Below, piece by piece: positions 10,663 to 11,177 of a stretch of 11,177 bases of DNA. How positions within the stretch are numbered: position 1 is the first letter of the stretch; each line of letters starts with the position of its first letter. A model generated the notes under the pieces. That model was not told where the DNA came from and made no database searches. It saw nothing but the letters and a program-made list of their open reading frames with translations. The DNA is from an uncultured Collinsella sp. (GTDB taxonomy: Bacteria; Actinomycetota; Coriobacteriia; Coriobacteriales; Coriobacteriaceae), in NCBI GenBank assembly GCA_900553415.1, contig USDH01000035.1:1-11177 (forward strand). The letters are read 5' to 3'. Made by a program: the position numbers and the translations under genes.

Positions 10663-11177
10663 TTATGCGGCGGAGGAGGCGTCGTTCTCGTCCAGAGCGG
10701 CGAAGAGCTTCTTGCCGTCAAGGAGGCGCGTGCTGACGTTTCTCATACGGGCGATCTCGACGGTGCGCAGCGTATCGTCGGTGCCTCGGGCATCGTAGAC
10801 CGTTCCCAGCAGATACGAGATGCCATCGCGTTGCCTGATGGCAAAGGGTCGGAGCGCCATCCGCACCGCTTCGGTTTCGCCGCGGGCGAGGGTATTCGAG
10901 ATATCAAAGCTGACGGTCGTTCCGTGGTCGATGGCCTGCTCGACGAGCTCGCACGTGTCGATGCGCTTGATGGGCGTGCGTGTTGCCTTGGTAGCCTTGC
11001 TGCCTGCGCTTGGAGCGGGTTCGGGTGTATCGAGGTAGCCGCGAACGTCGGCGCTCGCCATGGCAACTAAGTGCTGCGCCATGCTCTTGCGGATAGCGAT
11101 AGGCGTGGAGCGGTTGCGCATGACCATACCGTGGAGCCGGATGATCTCTTCATCGGTGAGCGGGCGGGTAAGAAGTT
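10663..11177 (-). CDS. Probable WYL-like domain protein, C-terminal part (5' end outside window)
   Basis: The frame stays open past the first methionine (11127) to the window edge, so the N-terminus is missing. The visible residues begin LLTRPLTDEEIIRLHGMVMRN, followed by a Pro/Ala/Ser/Lys-rich linker (PEPAPSAGSKATKATRTPIK). The remainder resembles a WYL domain: CELVEQAIDHGTTVSFDIS, then RMALRPFAIRQRDGISYLLGTVYDARG and TLRTVEIARMRNVS. This gives the usual strand order and a YLLG where W-Y-L is expected. WYL domains are ligand- or nucleic-acid-sensing modules often at the C-terminus of HTH transcription regulators. The DNA-binding part, if present, would lie upstream. It is the gene just before the importer operon on the same strand, but a regulatory link is only a guess. 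Confidence 0.55.
   Translation of the reverse strand, partial: LLTRPLTDEEIIRLHGMVMRNRSTPIAIRKSMAQHLVAMASADVRGYLDTPEPAPSAGSKATKATRTPIKRIDTCELVEQAIDHGTTVSFDISNTLARGETEAVRMALRPFAIRQRDGISYLLGTVYDARGTDDTLRTVEIARMRNVSTRLLDGKKLFAALDENDASSAA

Overview
The window (about 11.2 kb, GC-rich, strong bias to G/C-ending codons) looks like ordinary chromosome of a member of the Actinomycetota, most likely the Coriobacteriia (Collinsella-like). This placement is an inference from gene content, codon use, the Lys/Ala-rich SecE extension and a family of 'CCACAAAGG...CCTGTCCC' intergenic palindromes. No sequence search was possible. I see no mobile element, CRISPR array, integrase or attachment site.

The left third (1-3880) is a plus-strand translation/secretion cluster: the 3' part of the EF-Tu gene (tuf) with a strong intrinsic terminator; a promoter; then rpmG (L33), tRNA-Trp(CCA), secE, nusG, rplK (L11) and rplA (L1), closed by a 17-bp-stem terminator. 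The tRNA lies between rpmG and secE, so it is probably cut out of a messenger RNA precursor. The rplK-rplA gap contains three hairpins. The last one looks like a ribosomal protein L1 binding site and runs into the rplA Shine-Dalgarno sequence, which suggests autogenous control.

The middle (3880-7450) runs on the minus strand, convergent with rplA. It encodes an MscS-family channel. Downstream of it are a 638-residue protein joining a ParB/sulfiredoxin-like N-terminal region to a BMP/PnrA-like (nucleoside-type) binding domain without a signal peptide, and a metallophosphoesterase whose start overlaps the previous stop (ATGA). This coupled pair is the best candidate for an undescribed system: a cytoplasmic ligand sensor with a phosphoesterase partner.

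The right third (7600-10600), also minus strand, is an ABC importer in the order lipoprotein, permease, ATPase. It is of the ABC_sub_bind (TrpX-like) type, which suggests uptake of an amino acid or similar small aromatic or branched compound. A hairpin-rich gap separates the lipoprotein gene from the permease gene. The window ends in the 3' part of a minus-strand gene with a WYL-like C-terminal region.

Four related palindromes sit at or just beyond the stop codons of three minus-strand genes and probably act as terminators. No gene-free stretch exceeds 300 bases; the longest (957-1235) holds the tuf terminator and the rpmG promoter.
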